A stretch of DNA of 64,000 nucleotides from HGM12587 sp964602445 (GTDB lineage: Bacteria > Bacillota > Clostridia > Lachnospirales > Lachnospiraceae): assembly GCA_964602445.1 (NCBI GenBank), contig CAZRQV010000005.1:1-64000 (forward strand), in the 5' to 3' direction. The translations under genes and the position numbers were made by a program. Shown here in pieces: positions 45,725-55,470 of the stretch. A model generated the notes under the pieces. That model ran no database searches. It had not been told where the DNA came from and worked only from the letters and a program-made list of their open reading frames with translations. Position 1 is the stretch's first letter. Each line of letters starts with the position of its first letter.

Positions 45725-46549
45725 CTAATATTCCTCTATGTTGATCTGTTTAATACTGGTCACATCACACGGCAGAATCGAATTAGCAAAGGTTTTAAAC
45801 TTTTCTGCAGCGTCACTGACGAAAAATTCGTACGGATTTTCGAAATCTTTTGAATTTCCGTCATTGGCAATCCCTTCTTTTTCCAAAAGAGCTCTCAGCT
45901 CTACCGCTGTTTCATATGCAGGATTTACCAGTGTTACCTTATCCCCCATCACTTCTCCCACCATATGGCGAAGCAGCGGATAATGGGTACACCCAAGGAT
46001 CAATGTATCAATCTCCGATCCCTGAAGATCTGCAAGATATCGTTTGGCAACCTCTTTTGTAACCGGATCTTTTGTCCATCCTTCTTCTACCAGCGGCACA
46101 AACAGCGGACAGGCTTTTCCGATGACTGATGCATCTTTTTCCAGTTCCTGGATCAATTTTACGTAAATCCCACTGTTGACCGTTGTTTCTGTACCAATGA
46201 TACCAATCTTTTTATTTTTCGTCGCTTTTACTGCTGCCCTTGCCCCCGGACGAACCACCCCGATGATGGGAATATCCAGTTCATCTCTCACTGCTTCCAG
46301 TGCTGCCGCGCTGGCAGTATTGCAGGCAACAACGATTGCTTTTACTTCTCTCGTTTTCAAAAAACGAATGATCTGCCTTGTATATCTGATCAGTGTATCT
46401 GTTGATTTACTTCCGTAAGGAACTCGCGCCGTATCACCAAAATAGACGATCCGTTCCTGAGGGATCTGGCGCATGATTTCTCTTGCCACCGTCAATCCTC
46501 CTACGCCGGAATCAAACACACCGATCGGTGCTTCTTTTATCGTCTGCAT
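45725..46549 (-). CDS. murI: Glutamate racemase
   Basis: It makes D-glutamate for peptidoglycan. I choose the ATG at 46549 (MQTIKEAPIGVFDSGVGGL) behind AAGGGA; the frame to 46603 adds 18 residues without SD. 274 residues. Catalytic Cys are in VACNTAS and LGCTHYP; GDTARVPYG is intact. Confidence 0.95.
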   Translation of the reverse strand: MQTIKEAPIGVFDSGVGGLTVAREIMRQIPQERIVYFGDTARVPYGSKSTDTLIRYTRQIIRFLKTREVKAIVVACNTASAAALEAVRDELDIPIIGVVRPGARAAVKATKNKKIGIIGTETTVNSGIYVKLIQELEKDASVIGKACPLFVPLVEEGWTKDPVTKEVAKRYLADLQGSEIDTLILGCTHYPLLRHMVGEVMGDKVTLVNPAYETAVELRALLEKEGIANDGNSKDFENPYEFFVSDAAEKFKTFANSILPCDVTSIKQINIEEY

Positions 46550-46603
46550 AAGTATTTCCCTTCTTTGCACTTCTTTCGTTACTGTTCCGGCAATCTTTTC
46601 CAA

Positions 46604-46792
46604 TCAGTGAAATAGTTCAAGAAAACGAAACTCCAGCTTCAGCGGGATTTCATCCGAATACTGCATTTCTACAGCCATTTCTTTTCCGTTTTTATCCACC
46701 AATTTCAGGTGATGCCCTAAAATCAGTTTCGGATAAAAACTTCCGATCAGCAGACAGACACAAACTGCGCCCGTCATCATATATCGTTTCAT
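46604..46792 (-). CDS. Small hydrophobic-start protein upstream of murI
   Basis: A 62-residue protein starting seven bases after AAGGAG. One N-terminal signal/anchor helix (MMTGAVCVCLLIGSFY) and a short polar domain ending LEFRFLELFH. No family recognised. It lies 54 bases before murI on the same strand. Confidence 0.6.
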   Translation of the reverse strand: MKRYMMTGAVCVCLLIGSFYPKLILGHHLKLVDKNGKEMAVEMQYSDEIPLKLEFRFLELFH

Positions 46793-46908
46793 ACCATTGC
46801 TCCTTTTCTTTCAGTAACAACAGTATTTCCACATTTTTCCTATCCTATACCACTTTTTTTATTCCAATCCACAGTAACTTTCTGACTTTTCTGTCAAACC
46901 ATTTCCGT

Positions 46909-47574
46909 TTATTTTAATTTGCTGATCACTGCCAACTGCTGATTTTCAATATGATCCCGCATGCATTTTCTTGCTTTTTCTTTATTTCCGGACGCAATGG
47001 AATCCAAAATTTCCTGATGTTCTCTTACCAAACTGTCATAATAATGAGGATCTTTCAAATATTCAATCCGGTATCGGTACATATTTTCCCGAAGATTGTT
47101 CAGCATCTGTACCAGACGGTCATTGCAGGTTGCTTCATAGATCACTTCGTGAAATTTCATATCTGTCTCAGCAATCCGGATCAGATCCATCGATCCTTTC
47201 GACGCTTCAAATGCTTTCGCAGCTTGTTTTAAACTAACCAGCTGCTCCTGTGTAATTCTGTCACAGGCAACTTCCACCGCAAACATTTCCAAGGTTCTGC
47301 GCACTTCCAGAACATCTTTCGTATCTTTTTCCGTAATGTTGGCTACTGCTGCCCCTTTTCTCGGAACCATGACAACCAGACCTTCCAGCTCCAGTTTTCG
47401 GATTGCTTCCCGGATCGGTGTACGGCTTACTCCCAGACGATCGGCCAGCTTGATCTCCATCAGCCGTTCTCCCGGCTGCAGTTCTCCTTTTAAGATTGCC
47501 TGACGTAAGGTCTGAAATACCACATCCCTTAAAGGTAAATATGCATTTTCCTCTATGGTCAATCCTGATATCAT
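46909..47574 (-). CDS. GntR/FadR-family transcriptional regulator
   Basis: A 221-residue regulator: N-terminal winged helix (GELQPGERLMEIKLADRLGV followed by SRTPIREAI) and an FCD-type C-terminal ligand domain with DMKFHEVIYEAT and DHIENQ. Its ATG overlaps the ispE stop (ATGA). Target unknown. The ispE-gntR pairing looks conserved in this family from memory. Confidence 0.88.
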   Translation of the reverse strand: MISGLTIEENAYLPLRDVVFQTLRQAILKGELQPGERLMEIKLADRLGVSRTPIREAIRKLELEGLVVMVPRKGAAVANITEKDTKDVLEVRRTLEMFAVEVACDRITQEQLVSLKQAAKAFEASKGSMDLIRIAETDMKFHEVIYEATCNDRLVQMLNNLRENMYRYRIEYLKDPHYYDSLVREHQEILDSIASGNKEKARKCMRDHIENQQLAVISKLK

Positions 47575-48458
47575 TTGCCCCTCTCTTTCCGGTTATAAGG
47601 CGTTGTCAGATAGATCTGCTTTGACAGACCGCTCTCCTGCAGCTTTTCATAAGCTTCTTTTGCCTGTGCATAATTTGTAAAGATTCCAAAAACAGTCGGA
47701 CCGCTGCCGCTCATCATTGCTCCCAAAGCGCCATGCTCTACCATCATCTGTTTGATTTCTGAGATTACCGGATATTCCGGAACGGTAACCCGTTCCAGCA
47801 CATTTCCCATATGTGCAACCAGTTTTTCCAGATCACCTTCCTGCAATGCTTCCAGCTGAAGATCCACTTCCGGATGATCTTCCGGTTTCAGATCGTTGGC
47901 ATGAAGGTTTTCATAAACAAATTTTGTCGATACATTGATCGGAGGTTTTGCAATGAGAATATGACATTTCGGCATTGCCGGAAGAACTGTCAGCTTCTCT
48001 CCGATGCCTTCCGCCAGCGCTGTTCCGCGCATGATACAATACGGTACGTCTGCTCCCAGATGAACCCCTCTGTCCATCAGTTCCTGCTGGGAAAGTTTTA
48101 AATGATACATTTTATTCATTCCAAAAAGTACGGCTGCTGCATCAGAACTTCCGCCTGCCATACCTGCTGCTACCGGAATCACTTTTTTCAAATGAATGGA
48201 AACTCCTCCCGGAAGCCGGAATTCATCTTTTAACAATTTGGCTGCTTTATAAGCCAGATTATTTTCATTATTTGGAAGATAATACAGGTTTGTACGGATC
48301 CTGATCTCATCTTCCTCTATCTTTCGAATATGAATCTGATCATGAAGACCGATCGTTTGCATGATCATCTTTACTTCGTGATACCCATCTTCTTTTCTTC
48401 GTAATACATCAAGACCTAAATTGATCTTTGCCAGTGCTTTTAATCTAATCTGATTCAT
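47571..48458 (-). CDS. ispE: 4-diphosphocytidyl-2-C-methyl-D-erythritol kinase
   Basis: It phosphorylates CDP-ME in the MEP isoprenoid pathway. The ATG at 48458 (MNQIRLKALAKINLGLDVL) is eight bases from GAGG; an in-frame ATG at 48464 is too close and the 48497 start lies near the promoter. 295 residues. The GHMP ATP-loop PVAAGMAGGSSDAAA and MSGSGPTVFG are present. Confidence 0.94.
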   Translation of the reverse strand: MNQIRLKALAKINLGLDVLRRKEDGYHEVKMIMQTIGLHDQIHIRKIEEDEIRIRTNLYYLPNNENNLAYKAAKLLKDEFRLPGGVSIHLKKVIPVAAGMAGGSSDAAAVLFGMNKMYHLKLSQQELMDRGVHLGADVPYCIMRGTALAEGIGEKLTVLPAMPKCHILIAKPPINVSTKFVYENLHANDLKPEDHPEVDLQLEALQEGDLEKLVAHMGNVLERVTVPEYPVISEIKQMMVEHGALGAMMSGSGPTVFGIFTNYAQAKEAYEKLQESGLSKQIYLTTPYNRKERGK

Positions 48459-48499
48459 TATCATTACCTCATGTACTTTGTATACAATATACCACATAT

Positions 48500-48528
48500 A
48501 TTATACGCAATCCCTAATTTCATTGCAA
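48500..48528 (-). promoter_or_regulatory. Promoter of ispE-gntR
   Basis: TTGCAA (48528-48523) and TATAAT (48505-48500) on the minus strand are 17 bases apart. Confidence 0.8.
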
Positions 48529-48598
48529 GGCGTTTCTCTCAGAAACCGCCAAAAACTCCTGCTTTTTCAAAAAGTCCACTCGGTTCCATGTTTCTTCT

Positions 48599-48743
48599 GC
48601 TCTTAAGGCTCGAGTACTTTTTCCAGAAAATCTATAAAATCCGTACTTTTCCTACTCTTAGGACTTGAGTCCTCTTTTTAAAGAATCTACAGAATCCGTA
48701 CTTTCCTGCTCTTAGGACTTGAGTCCTTTCTCAAGTCTTAAGA
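48599..48743. repeat. 54-base imperfect tandem repeat ending in an inverted copy
   Basis: Units begin [GA]CTCTTA[AG]G at 48599, 48654 and 48708 (periods 55 and 54). Each carries an AATCTA...AATCCGTACTTT block between G[AG]CT[CT]GAGT segments. The last unit pairs with an inverted copy: TCTTAGGACTTGAG (48710-48723), 6-base loop, CTCAAGTCTTAAGA (48730-48743). The final hairpin may terminate the sipL transcript. Confidence 0.8.
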
Positions 48744-48757
48744 ACAGAATTTTCCGC

Positions 48758-50329
48758 CTATCCGAAAAGACACTCTTCCCTCTGTTTGAGCAGCATCAGC
48801 TTTTGTCCCGGAACCACTTCTTCTGCAGGAAGTTCATTTAACTTTCGGATTTCTTCCATTGTGGTATGGTTTGCTTTTGCAATATCCCACAGCGTTTCTT
48901 TCGGCTGTACAAAATGGATCAGAATTCCCGGACGCTTCTTTTCTGCTTCCGGATCATAGCATTCCCCAGTGACCGCAGTAATATTCTGCCGGCGGCATTG
49001 TTCCATCACACAGACGTTCAGCCCGATCACACCTCGTACTTCTAATTGATTTTCTTCCGGCATAGTAAGAAAAAGTTGTTCCACATTTTCCCGAAGAATC
49101 CACCGATCCTCTTTCTGAATTTCCGGAATTTCGATCAGTTGGCTACAGAGCAGTAAGAAAACAGCACTTCCGAAGGGCTGGCTGTCATGATCGGTAATAT
49201 ACAGCACCTGAACTTCTAAGATTCCCTCCCACTGAATGCCTTCTTTCGTAATCTGGCTCTGTTTTTGCCGCAGCTGTACCTGATGACTTAAAATCTGCAG
49301 AATCTTCGCCCCTTCCTCTAAATGCTCCTGACCGGATACCCTGCATTTGGTCTGTGTGCACATCCGCAGCCGTTCATAAGAAATCTCCTGCATCTGAAGG
49401 CTCAGTTGTTCTTTGGTGCTGTAAAGATCACTCAGTACACTACAGCTATGTTCCTCATAAAAATGCATGGAAATATCCATCAGCAGGTCAATCTGGAACA
49501 TACGCAGTTCCCCGTCATAATCCGGTTTTAATTCAATTTCCTGATGAATGATCTCTGCTTCCGGCACTCCGAACATTTCCTGCGTCAGCCCTTCCACTTC
49601 TGTCGTTCCCTGAAACGGAATGGTCTGTTCATACCACTGGATCATCAACTGATCGTCTTCGCTGCGATAAACGACAAACAGTAAAATCTCTCCTTTGACA
49701 TCCAGTCTTCCTTCCTGCTGACGAAGATCCAGCCCTCTCACCTGCAGATCCTTCCATAAAATTTCCTGTACATTCGGTTTGTTGGCTGGCAGCAGCACTT
49801 CGTCCCGTACCCGATAACTGCCTTTTTTCTCTAATACCGGTTCGGCTGCCGGAAAAGTTTCTTGTTTCATACAAAGATCGTGCCGTTCTTCCGGGCATTC
49901 CGTCAAAAGACAAGCTTCCGTTCCAATGATCAGTCCCTGAAGTGTGACCAATGCCCTGACACTTAATTTTCCCGGATGTATGATCGTCACATCCAGTTCC
50001 TCTATATTCCAGTCAATCTTTAACTGATCTCCGGAAACTGCACCTTCCATGTACAAAATCTCATCAAACGGAATTTCCATCATCAGATTACTGAGCATTT
50101 CTCCGGATCGTTCTGTCACATACAACACCCACAATTTCAACGTTCCATGGATCCGGATCTTTCCGTTTTCCGTGTGAACCTCATCTACGCGGATTTCTGC
50201 TTTTTTCTGCAGCAGCGCGGAAATATCCGGTTTTCCCTCCGGAATACTGTAATCATCTCCGATCGTAATCTGACTCCGCGCCTCCTTTTTTTCGTATTTC
50301 CGATGTATTGCTTTCTGCTTTAATTCCAT
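48758..50329 (-). CDS. sipL: SipL-like spore morphogenesis protein, SPOCS (DUF3794) plus LysM
   Basis: A 523-residue protein with three SPOCS-type segments (ITIGDDYSIPEGKPDISALL near the start; VLLPANKPNVQEIL near 185; a degenerate third) and a C-terminal LysM (HFVQPKETLWDIAKANHTTM then EEIRKLNEL). In Clostridioides difficile SipL binds SpoIVA through its LysM and is needed for spore-coat assembly. Expression is expected in the mother cell; I see no clear sigma-E promoter. Confidence 0.88.
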   Translation of the reverse strand: MELKQKAIHRKYEKKEARSQITIGDDYSIPEGKPDISALLQKKAEIRVDEVHTENGKIRIHGTLKLWVLYVTERSGEMLSNLMMEIPFDEILYMEGAVSGDQLKIDWNIEELDVTIIHPGKLSVRALVTLQGLIIGTEACLLTECPEERHDLCMKQETFPAAEPVLEKKGSYRVRDEVLLPANKPNVQEILWKDLQVRGLDLRQQEGRLDVKGEILLFVVYRSEDDQLMIQWYEQTIPFQGTTEVEGLTQEMFGVPEAEIIHQEIELKPDYDGELRMFQIDLLMDISMHFYEEHSCSVLSDLYSTKEQLSLQMQEISYERLRMCTQTKCRVSGQEHLEEGAKILQILSHQVQLRQKQSQITKEGIQWEGILEVQVLYITDHDSQPFGSAVFLLLCSQLIEIPEIQKEDRWILRENVEQLFLTMPEENQLEVRGVIGLNVCVMEQCRRQNITAVTGECYDPEAEKKRPGILIHFVQPKETLWDIAKANHTTMEEIRKLNELPAEEVVPGQKLMLLKQREECLFG

Positions 50330-50486
50330 AATCAGCCTCCTTTCAGAGACATTTTATGCTATCATACGAAAAGATATGCCGTACAGCTGCCAAACCCTTT
50401 TTGTCCTGCAGAACTTATCGATCAGAGATTAAAAGTTTGGAAACTTAGAACAAAAGCAACAACGTCTTTCCTTTGAAATAAAAAAA

Positions 50487-50531
50487 GAGCTGATGAAAAC
50501 GCAGATTTTTCTCCTGCGTTTTCACCAACTC
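50487..50531 (-). terminator. Terminator after plsC
   Basis: The minus strand folds GAGTTGGTGAAAACGCAG with CTGCGTTTTCATCAGCTC (one G-U), then TTTTTTT. It lies 13 bases after the plsC stop. Confidence 0.93.
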
Positions 50532-50543
50532 CAATTCTTTCAA

Positions 50544-51287
50544 TTATACGGTTAAACTATGATTCTTTTCCAGCATTTCCTGAATTCTGTCTCTGCAATA
50601 AGCGCCCAAATGCTTTTTCTCTTCCGGAGACAGCGTTTTCGGATCGATCGGTGTTCCGTATTCTACAACTACTTTGCAGGAACGAATCCATGGCATATGA
50701 TTTTCGAAAATTTCTGCCGAATTGCTCAGTGCCACAGGAATGATCAGACAGCCGGTCTTTTCTGCCATCTTCAAACTGCCTTCTTTAAAAGCAAGCAGTT
50801 CTTCTTCCTTTCCCTTGTTTCTGGTTCCTTCCGGAAAAATACACATAGAAACACCATTTTTGATCTGTTCAATCCCCTGAAGAATCGTTTTTAATCCTTC
50901 TCTTGGATTTTCCCTGTTCAGGAAGAGACAATATAATTTCTTCATCCAGTCACGCAGGATTACAAATTTCATCATGGAATCCTTTGCTACAAATCCGGTA
51001 AGTCCCGGCACTCTGGAATAGATCAGCAGAATATCAAAATAGCTTCTGTGATTCGGAATATATAATACCGGCTGATCCTTCGGAACATTTTCTTCTCCAA
51101 GGATCGTCTGCTTTGTTCCTGCGATCACCAGCATGACCTTAAATGCCCACTGCACGATCCGCAGTGCGATCAGGTCGGTTCTGTATTTCCACGCTTCCTT
51201 CTTTCCCAGAAGATTCAGTACCACTAAGACCGGAATCCCGAGGATCAGGAAAAGAAACAGAAATATTGCAAAAATAATAATTCTCAT
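50544..51287 (-). CDS. plsC: 1-acyl-sn-glycerol-3-phosphate acyltransferase
   Basis: It makes phosphatidic acid at the membrane. 247 residues, with an N-terminal membrane helix (about 1-22) and a second hydrophobic segment near 48-60. NHRSYFD (catalytic H-x4-D) and FPEGTRNKG are present. AGGAGA is before the ATG, seven bases after the malQ stop. Confidence 0.92.
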   Translation of the reverse strand: MRIIIFAIFLFLFLILGIPVLVVLNLLGKKEAWKYRTDLIALRIVQWAFKVMLVIAGTKQTILGEENVPKDQPVLYIPNHRSYFDILLIYSRVPGLTGFVAKDSMMKFVILRDWMKKLYCLFLNRENPREGLKTILQGIEQIKNGVSMCIFPEGTRNKGKEEELLAFKEGSLKMAEKTGCLIIPVALSNSAEIFENHMPWIRSCKVVVEYGTPIDPKTLSPEEKKHLGAYCRDRIQEMLEKNHSLTV

Positions 51288-51294
51288 AAATCTC

Positions 51295-52824
51295 CTATCT
51301 GTTAAACAGCTGTGTCATCTTCTTTAATTCTGCTGCATGCCATTCCTGAATCTCCTGTGATTCAAATCTCCATGCCCAGTTTGCACCTAATACTCCCGGT
51401 ACATTCATTCGGGAATCACTTCCAAGACGAAGTACATCCTGCATTGGGAAGATGGCATATTTGGCAATCGAACTCATTGCCAGACGGATCATATCCCAGC
51501 TGACATTGCTGCCGTCACAGTTCAAATAGCGTCTGACACGGTCTCTGGCTTCTTCATTTGCATGTTCATACCAGCCCAATGTCGTATCATTGTCATGGGT
51601 ACCGGTATAGCAGATGCAGTTATCTGTTGTAAAATTGTGCGGATAAAAACCGTCATTGGTCCATGCTTCAAATCCAAACTGCAGCACCTTCATACCAGGG
51701 AAACGGAACTGATCCCGAAGGGCTTCTACTTCCGGTGTGATCAGACCCAGATCTTCTGCAAAGATCGGCAGTTTATCGCCCAATGCTTTTTTCACTGCCT
51801 GGAAGAGATTTGCTCCCGGACCTTTTTTCCATGTACCGTTGACCGCAGTTTCTTCATCCGCCGGAACTGCCCAATATGCTTCAAAGCCACGGAAATGATC
51901 AATTCGCAGATAATCTACCTGAGTCAGCTGTGTTTTGATGCGGGCGATCCACCACTGATATCCCTGTTTTTTGTGTGCCTGCCAGTCATATAATGGATTT
52001 CCCCATAACTGCCCTGTTACACTGAAATAATCTGGCGGAACTCCTGCTACCTCTGTCGGGTAACCTTTGGAATCCAGACAGAACAGGCTCTTATTTGCCC
52101 AGACATCGGAACTGTCGATAGAAACAAAGATCGGCATATCTCCGACAATACTGATTCCTTTTTCATTGGCATAAGCCTTTAATTCACCCCACTGTTTATA
52201 AAATTCAAACTGTAAGAATTTCTGATATGCAATCTTTTCTTCCAGTTTTTCTTCCCATTCTCTGCGAATCTTTGAAGTTGGATTCTGGAGGGAAGAATCC
52301 CATTCCAGCCAGCTCTTATGATCAAATTCTTCTCGAACTGCCATATAAAATGCATAATCATCCAGCCAGAAACTGTGATCTTTCAAAAATGCCTGACATT
52401 CATATACCAAATCTAATTTTTCACCTTCTAAAAAGTTGTGAAATGCTTTGAGAAAGATTTCGGTTTTCCAGGAAAGAACTGCACCGTAATCAACCTGTTT
52501 TGACGAAAACTCCGGATGCTCTTTTAAATCCTCTTTGGTCAGAAGTCCCTGTTCTTCCAGTTTTTCCGGACTGATCAGCAATGTCTGACCGGCAAATACC
52601 GAATAACTCTGATATGGTGAATCTCCATATCCGGTAGGGCCTAACGGAAGCACCTGCCACAGTGACTGGCCTGCTTTTTCCAGAAAGTCTATAAATTCGT
52701 AGGCTCCCTGCCCCATATCTCCAATTCCGTACGGTGAAGGAAGAGAAGTCGGATGCAGCAAAATACCACTGTATCTTTTATTTGATTTTTCTTCTGTTTT
52801 TTTCATGATTTTTTTCGTTGACAT
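51295..52824 (-). CDS. malQ: 4-alpha-glucanotransferase
   Basis: It disproportionates malto-oligosaccharides or glycogen. I choose the ATG at 52824 (MSTKKIMKKTEEKSNKRYSG) behind AGGGGG; the frame to 52974 lacks an SD. 509 residues. Landmarks are LPSPYGIGDMG, the nucleophile region DYLRIDHFRGF, FAEDLG and YTGTHDNDTTLGW. Cotranscribed with plsC. Confidence 0.95.
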   Translation of the reverse strand: MSTKKIMKKTEEKSNKRYSGILLHPTSLPSPYGIGDMGQGAYEFIDFLEKAGQSLWQVLPLGPTGYGDSPYQSYSVFAGQTLLISPEKLEEQGLLTKEDLKEHPEFSSKQVDYGAVLSWKTEIFLKAFHNFLEGEKLDLVYECQAFLKDHSFWLDDYAFYMAVREEFDHKSWLEWDSSLQNPTSKIRREWEEKLEEKIAYQKFLQFEFYKQWGELKAYANEKGISIVGDMPIFVSIDSSDVWANKSLFCLDSKGYPTEVAGVPPDYFSVTGQLWGNPLYDWQAHKKQGYQWWIARIKTQLTQVDYLRIDHFRGFEAYWAVPADEETAVNGTWKKGPGANLFQAVKKALGDKLPIFAEDLGLITPEVEALRDQFRFPGMKVLQFGFEAWTNDGFYPHNFTTDNCICYTGTHDNDTTLGWYEHANEEARDRVRRYLNCDGSNVSWDMIRLAMSSIAKYAIFPMQDVLRLGSDSRMNVPGVLGANWAWRFESQEIQEWHAAELKKMTQLFNR

Positions 52825-52875
52825 ATTTCCCCCTATCAGGTTTACCGGACTGAATTTCCGGCACATAATGTAGAC

Positions 52876-52904
52876 ATTATAATAGAATTGTCTCAAAAAC
52901 ACAA
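52876..52904 (-). promoter_or_regulatory. Promoter of malQ-plsC
   Basis: TTGTGT (52904-52899) and TATAAT (52881-52876) on the minus strand are 17 bases apart. Confidence 0.75.
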
Positions 52905-52981
52905 GACTCACCCTTGGGATTCCTAAGGGGGAATTTGTGCATAAAACGCAAATTTTCCACGGACTTTTTTTCATTCTTTTC

Positions 52982-53009
52982 TTGATATTTTAAAACCCTC
53001 ATATATAAT
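52982..53009 (+). promoter_or_regulatory. Promoter of ddl-murF-aldolase
   Basis: TTGATA (52982-52987) and TATAAT (53004-53009) are 16 bases apart, divergent from malQ. Confidence 0.75.
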
Positions 53010-53043
53010 AATGATGAGATAAGTTATTCTGGAGGTAAATAAT

Positions 53044-54096
53044 TTGAAGATCTTAGTTTTAGCAGGCGGAACAAGCACAGAACGTGATGTTTCCCTTTCA
53101 ACCGGAAACGGTATATATAACGCATTAAAAGAAAAAGGACACGAAGCAGTATTGGTGGATCTTTATCTGGGATATGAAACAGAGCAGCCACTGGATTCTC
53201 TTTTTACAGAAAAGTTTAACTGCTGCGGCAGCAGCACTGCAGTGACCGCACAGGTACCTGATCTTGCAGCATTAAAGAAACTGCGAAAAGACGGCGGAAA
53301 AAGTATCTTTGGTCCAAATGTATTAGCATTATGCAACATGGCTGATATTGTATTTATGGCGCTTCACGGTTCCAACGGCGAAGACGGACGAATTCAGGCC
53401 GCTTTTGATCTGATGGGCATCCGCTACACCGGTACCGGTTATTTAAGCAGTGCCATTTCTATGGATAAAGGCATTACCAAACAGTTTTTCCGTACCCACC
53501 ATGTTCCTACACCGGTCGGAATCACCTTAAAAAAAGGCGAATCTTTAGATACTTCCGCTGAGATCAAACTGCCATGTATGGTAAAAACCTGCTGCGGCGG
53601 CTCTTCAATCGGAGTATATAAAGTAACCACGATGGAAGAATTACAGAATGCATTAAAAGAAGCTTATACTTACGAAGATGAAGTGGTGATCGAACAGTTT
53701 ATCGAAGGACGTGAATTCTCCGTAGGTGTGATCGAAGGAAACGCACTCCCGATCATCGAAATCGCACCGATCACCGGATTCTATGATTATAAAAACAAAT
53801 ATCAGGCCGGCAGCGCCATCGAAACTTGTCCGGCACTTCTTTCCGAAGAGGAAACCAAACGAATGCAGATGTACGCTGAAAGAGCTTACAAAGCGGTAGG
53901 AATGCAGTCTTATGCCCGTTTTGACTTTATGATGGATACCAGAACCGGAGAAATGTATTGTCTGGAAGCCAATACCCTGCCGGGAATGACACCGACCAGC
54001 TTACTTCCTCAGGAAGCTGCAGTGATCGGTATGTCTTATCCTGATCTCTGTGAACATCTGATTCAGGTTTCCCTGAAAAAATATGAGGAAAATTAA
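53044..54096 (+). CDS. ddl: D-alanine--D-alanine ligase
   Basis: It makes the D-Ala-D-Ala dipeptide for peptidoglycan. A TTG start at 53044 follows GGAGG. 350 residues. ATP-grasp landmarks: GGTSTERDVSLSTG, ALHGSNGEDG, GGSSIGVYK, and EANTLPGMTPTSL. The FYDYKNKY segment has the Tyr of the D-Ala type rather than the D-Lac type, so no vancomycin-resistance ligase is suggested. Abuts murF with no gap. Confidence 0.94.
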   Translation: MKILVLAGGTSTERDVSLSTGNGIYNALKEKGHEAVLVDLYLGYETEQPLDSLFTEKFNCCGSSTAVTAQVPDLAALKKLRKDGGKSIFGPNVLALCNMADIVFMALHGSNGEDGRIQAAFDLMGIRYTGTGYLSSAISMDKGITKQFFRTHHVPTPVGITLKKGESLDTSAEIKLPCMVKTCCGGSSIGVYKVTTMEELQNALKEAYTYEDEVVIEQFIEGREFSVGVIEGNALPIIEIAPITGFYDYKNKYQAGSAIETCPALLSEEETKRMQMYAERAYKAVGMQSYARFDFMMDTRTGEMYCLEANTLPGMTPTSLLPQEAAVIGMSYPDLCEHLIQVSLKKYEEN

Positions 54097-55467
54097 ATGA
54101 TGAAACAATTAACTTTACAAAACATTGCCAAGGTCTGCGGCGGAATCTATTACGGTCCTTCTGAAAATCTTGAAAAAGAAGTAGACGGAATTACCATTGA
54201 CAGCCGCAACGTTGAAACAAACTGGCTGTTTGCTGCAACAGTAGGAGAACGTGTTGACGGACATTCTTTTATCCAATCCTGTTATGAAAAAGGAGCTTTA
54301 TGCTGTCTGGGAGAAAAAGCACCGGAATCTGATGCAAATTCTTATATTCAGGTAGCCTCCACCTTTCAGGCATTAAAAGAGATTGCCGAATTTTATCGCC
54401 TTACCTTTTCTATCCCTGTTGTCGGCATTACCGGCAGTGTAGGAAAGACCAGCACTAAAGAAATGATTTCTTCTGTTTTAGGTGTTCGTTTCCGTACCTT
54501 AAAAACTGCGGGAAACTTTAATAACGAAGTCGGTCTTCCATTGACCGTATTCCGTTTAAGAGAAGAACATGAGGCAGCCGTTCTGGAAATGGGAATCAGT
54601 GATTTCGGTGAAATGCATCGTTTAAGCAAAATTGCCCGCCCAAATGTCTGTGTCATCACCAATATTGGACTGTGTCATTTGGAATTTTTAGGCGACCGTG
54701 ACGGTGTTCTTCGCGCAAAATCAGAAATTTTTGATTTCGCTGCATCAGATGCAAAGATCATTGTTAATGGAGATGATGATAAGCTTCGCACATTGAAAGA
54801 CCGAAAAGACTTAAACTGCACATTCTTTGGTCTGGATTCTTCCAATGATGTCTATGCAGAACAAGTCGCCGACCTTGGATTAGACGGACTGCAGTGTACG
54901 ATTTCCACACCGGCAGGAAAATTTTCTGCCCATATCCACATTCCGGGAATGCATATGGTGTATAATGCACTTGCAGGCACTTGCGTTGGTCTTGCCTGCG
55001 GTCTGACTTTAGACGAGATCAAAGCAGGAATTGAACATGCAGAAACGATCAGCGGAAGAAATCATATCATTCATACGGAGCAATATACGATTATGGATGA
55101 CTGTTATAATGCCAATCCTGTTTCCATGAAAGCATCTTTAGACGTGCTTTCTTCTGCTCTCGGCAGAAAAGTTGCTATTTTAGGCGATATGGGAGAATTA
55201 GGAATCGATGAACGTGAACTTCATTATACCGTAGGCGTTCATGCCGCAGAAAAGAAGATCAATCTATTACTTTGTGTTGGCACTCTTTCGGAAGAGATTG
55301 TCAAAGGTGCCTTGTCTGTCAATCCTGAGATGAACGCACAACTCTTTGAAACAAAAGAAAAGCTGCTGGAACAGCTGCCGCAGCTTTTAAATAAAGGAGA
55401 TTCCATTTTAATCAAGGCATCTCATTTTATGCAGTTTGATAAAATTGTAAAAACATTGGAGGACTAA
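54097..55467 (+). CDS. murF: UDP-MurNAc-tripeptide--D-Ala-D-Ala ligase
   Basis: It adds the D-Ala-D-Ala made by the preceding gene. 456 residues. ATP loop GITGSVGKTSTKEM, EMGISDFGEM, and DDCYNANPVSMKASL are typical. Its ATG directly follows the ddl stop, so the two are coupled. Confidence 0.95.
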   Translation: MMKQLTLQNIAKVCGGIYYGPSENLEKEVDGITIDSRNVETNWLFAATVGERVDGHSFIQSCYEKGALCCLGEKAPESDANSYIQVASTFQALKEIAEFYRLTFSIPVVGITGSVGKTSTKEMISSVLGVRFRTLKTAGNFNNEVGLPLTVFRLREEHEAAVLEMGISDFGEMHRLSKIARPNVCVITNIGLCHLEFLGDRDGVLRAKSEIFDFAASDAKIIVNGDDDKLRTLKDRKDLNCTFFGLDSSNDVYAEQVADLGLDGLQCTISTPAGKFSAHIHIPGMHMVYNALAGTCVGLACGLTLDEIKAGIEHAETISGRNHIIHTEQYTIMDDCYNANPVSMKASLDVLSSALGRKVAILGDMGELGIDERELHYTVGVHAAEKKINLLLCVGTLSEEIVKGALSVNPEMNAQLFETKEKLLEQLPQLLNKGDSILIKASHFMQFDKIVKTLED

Positions 55468-55470
55468 ACT

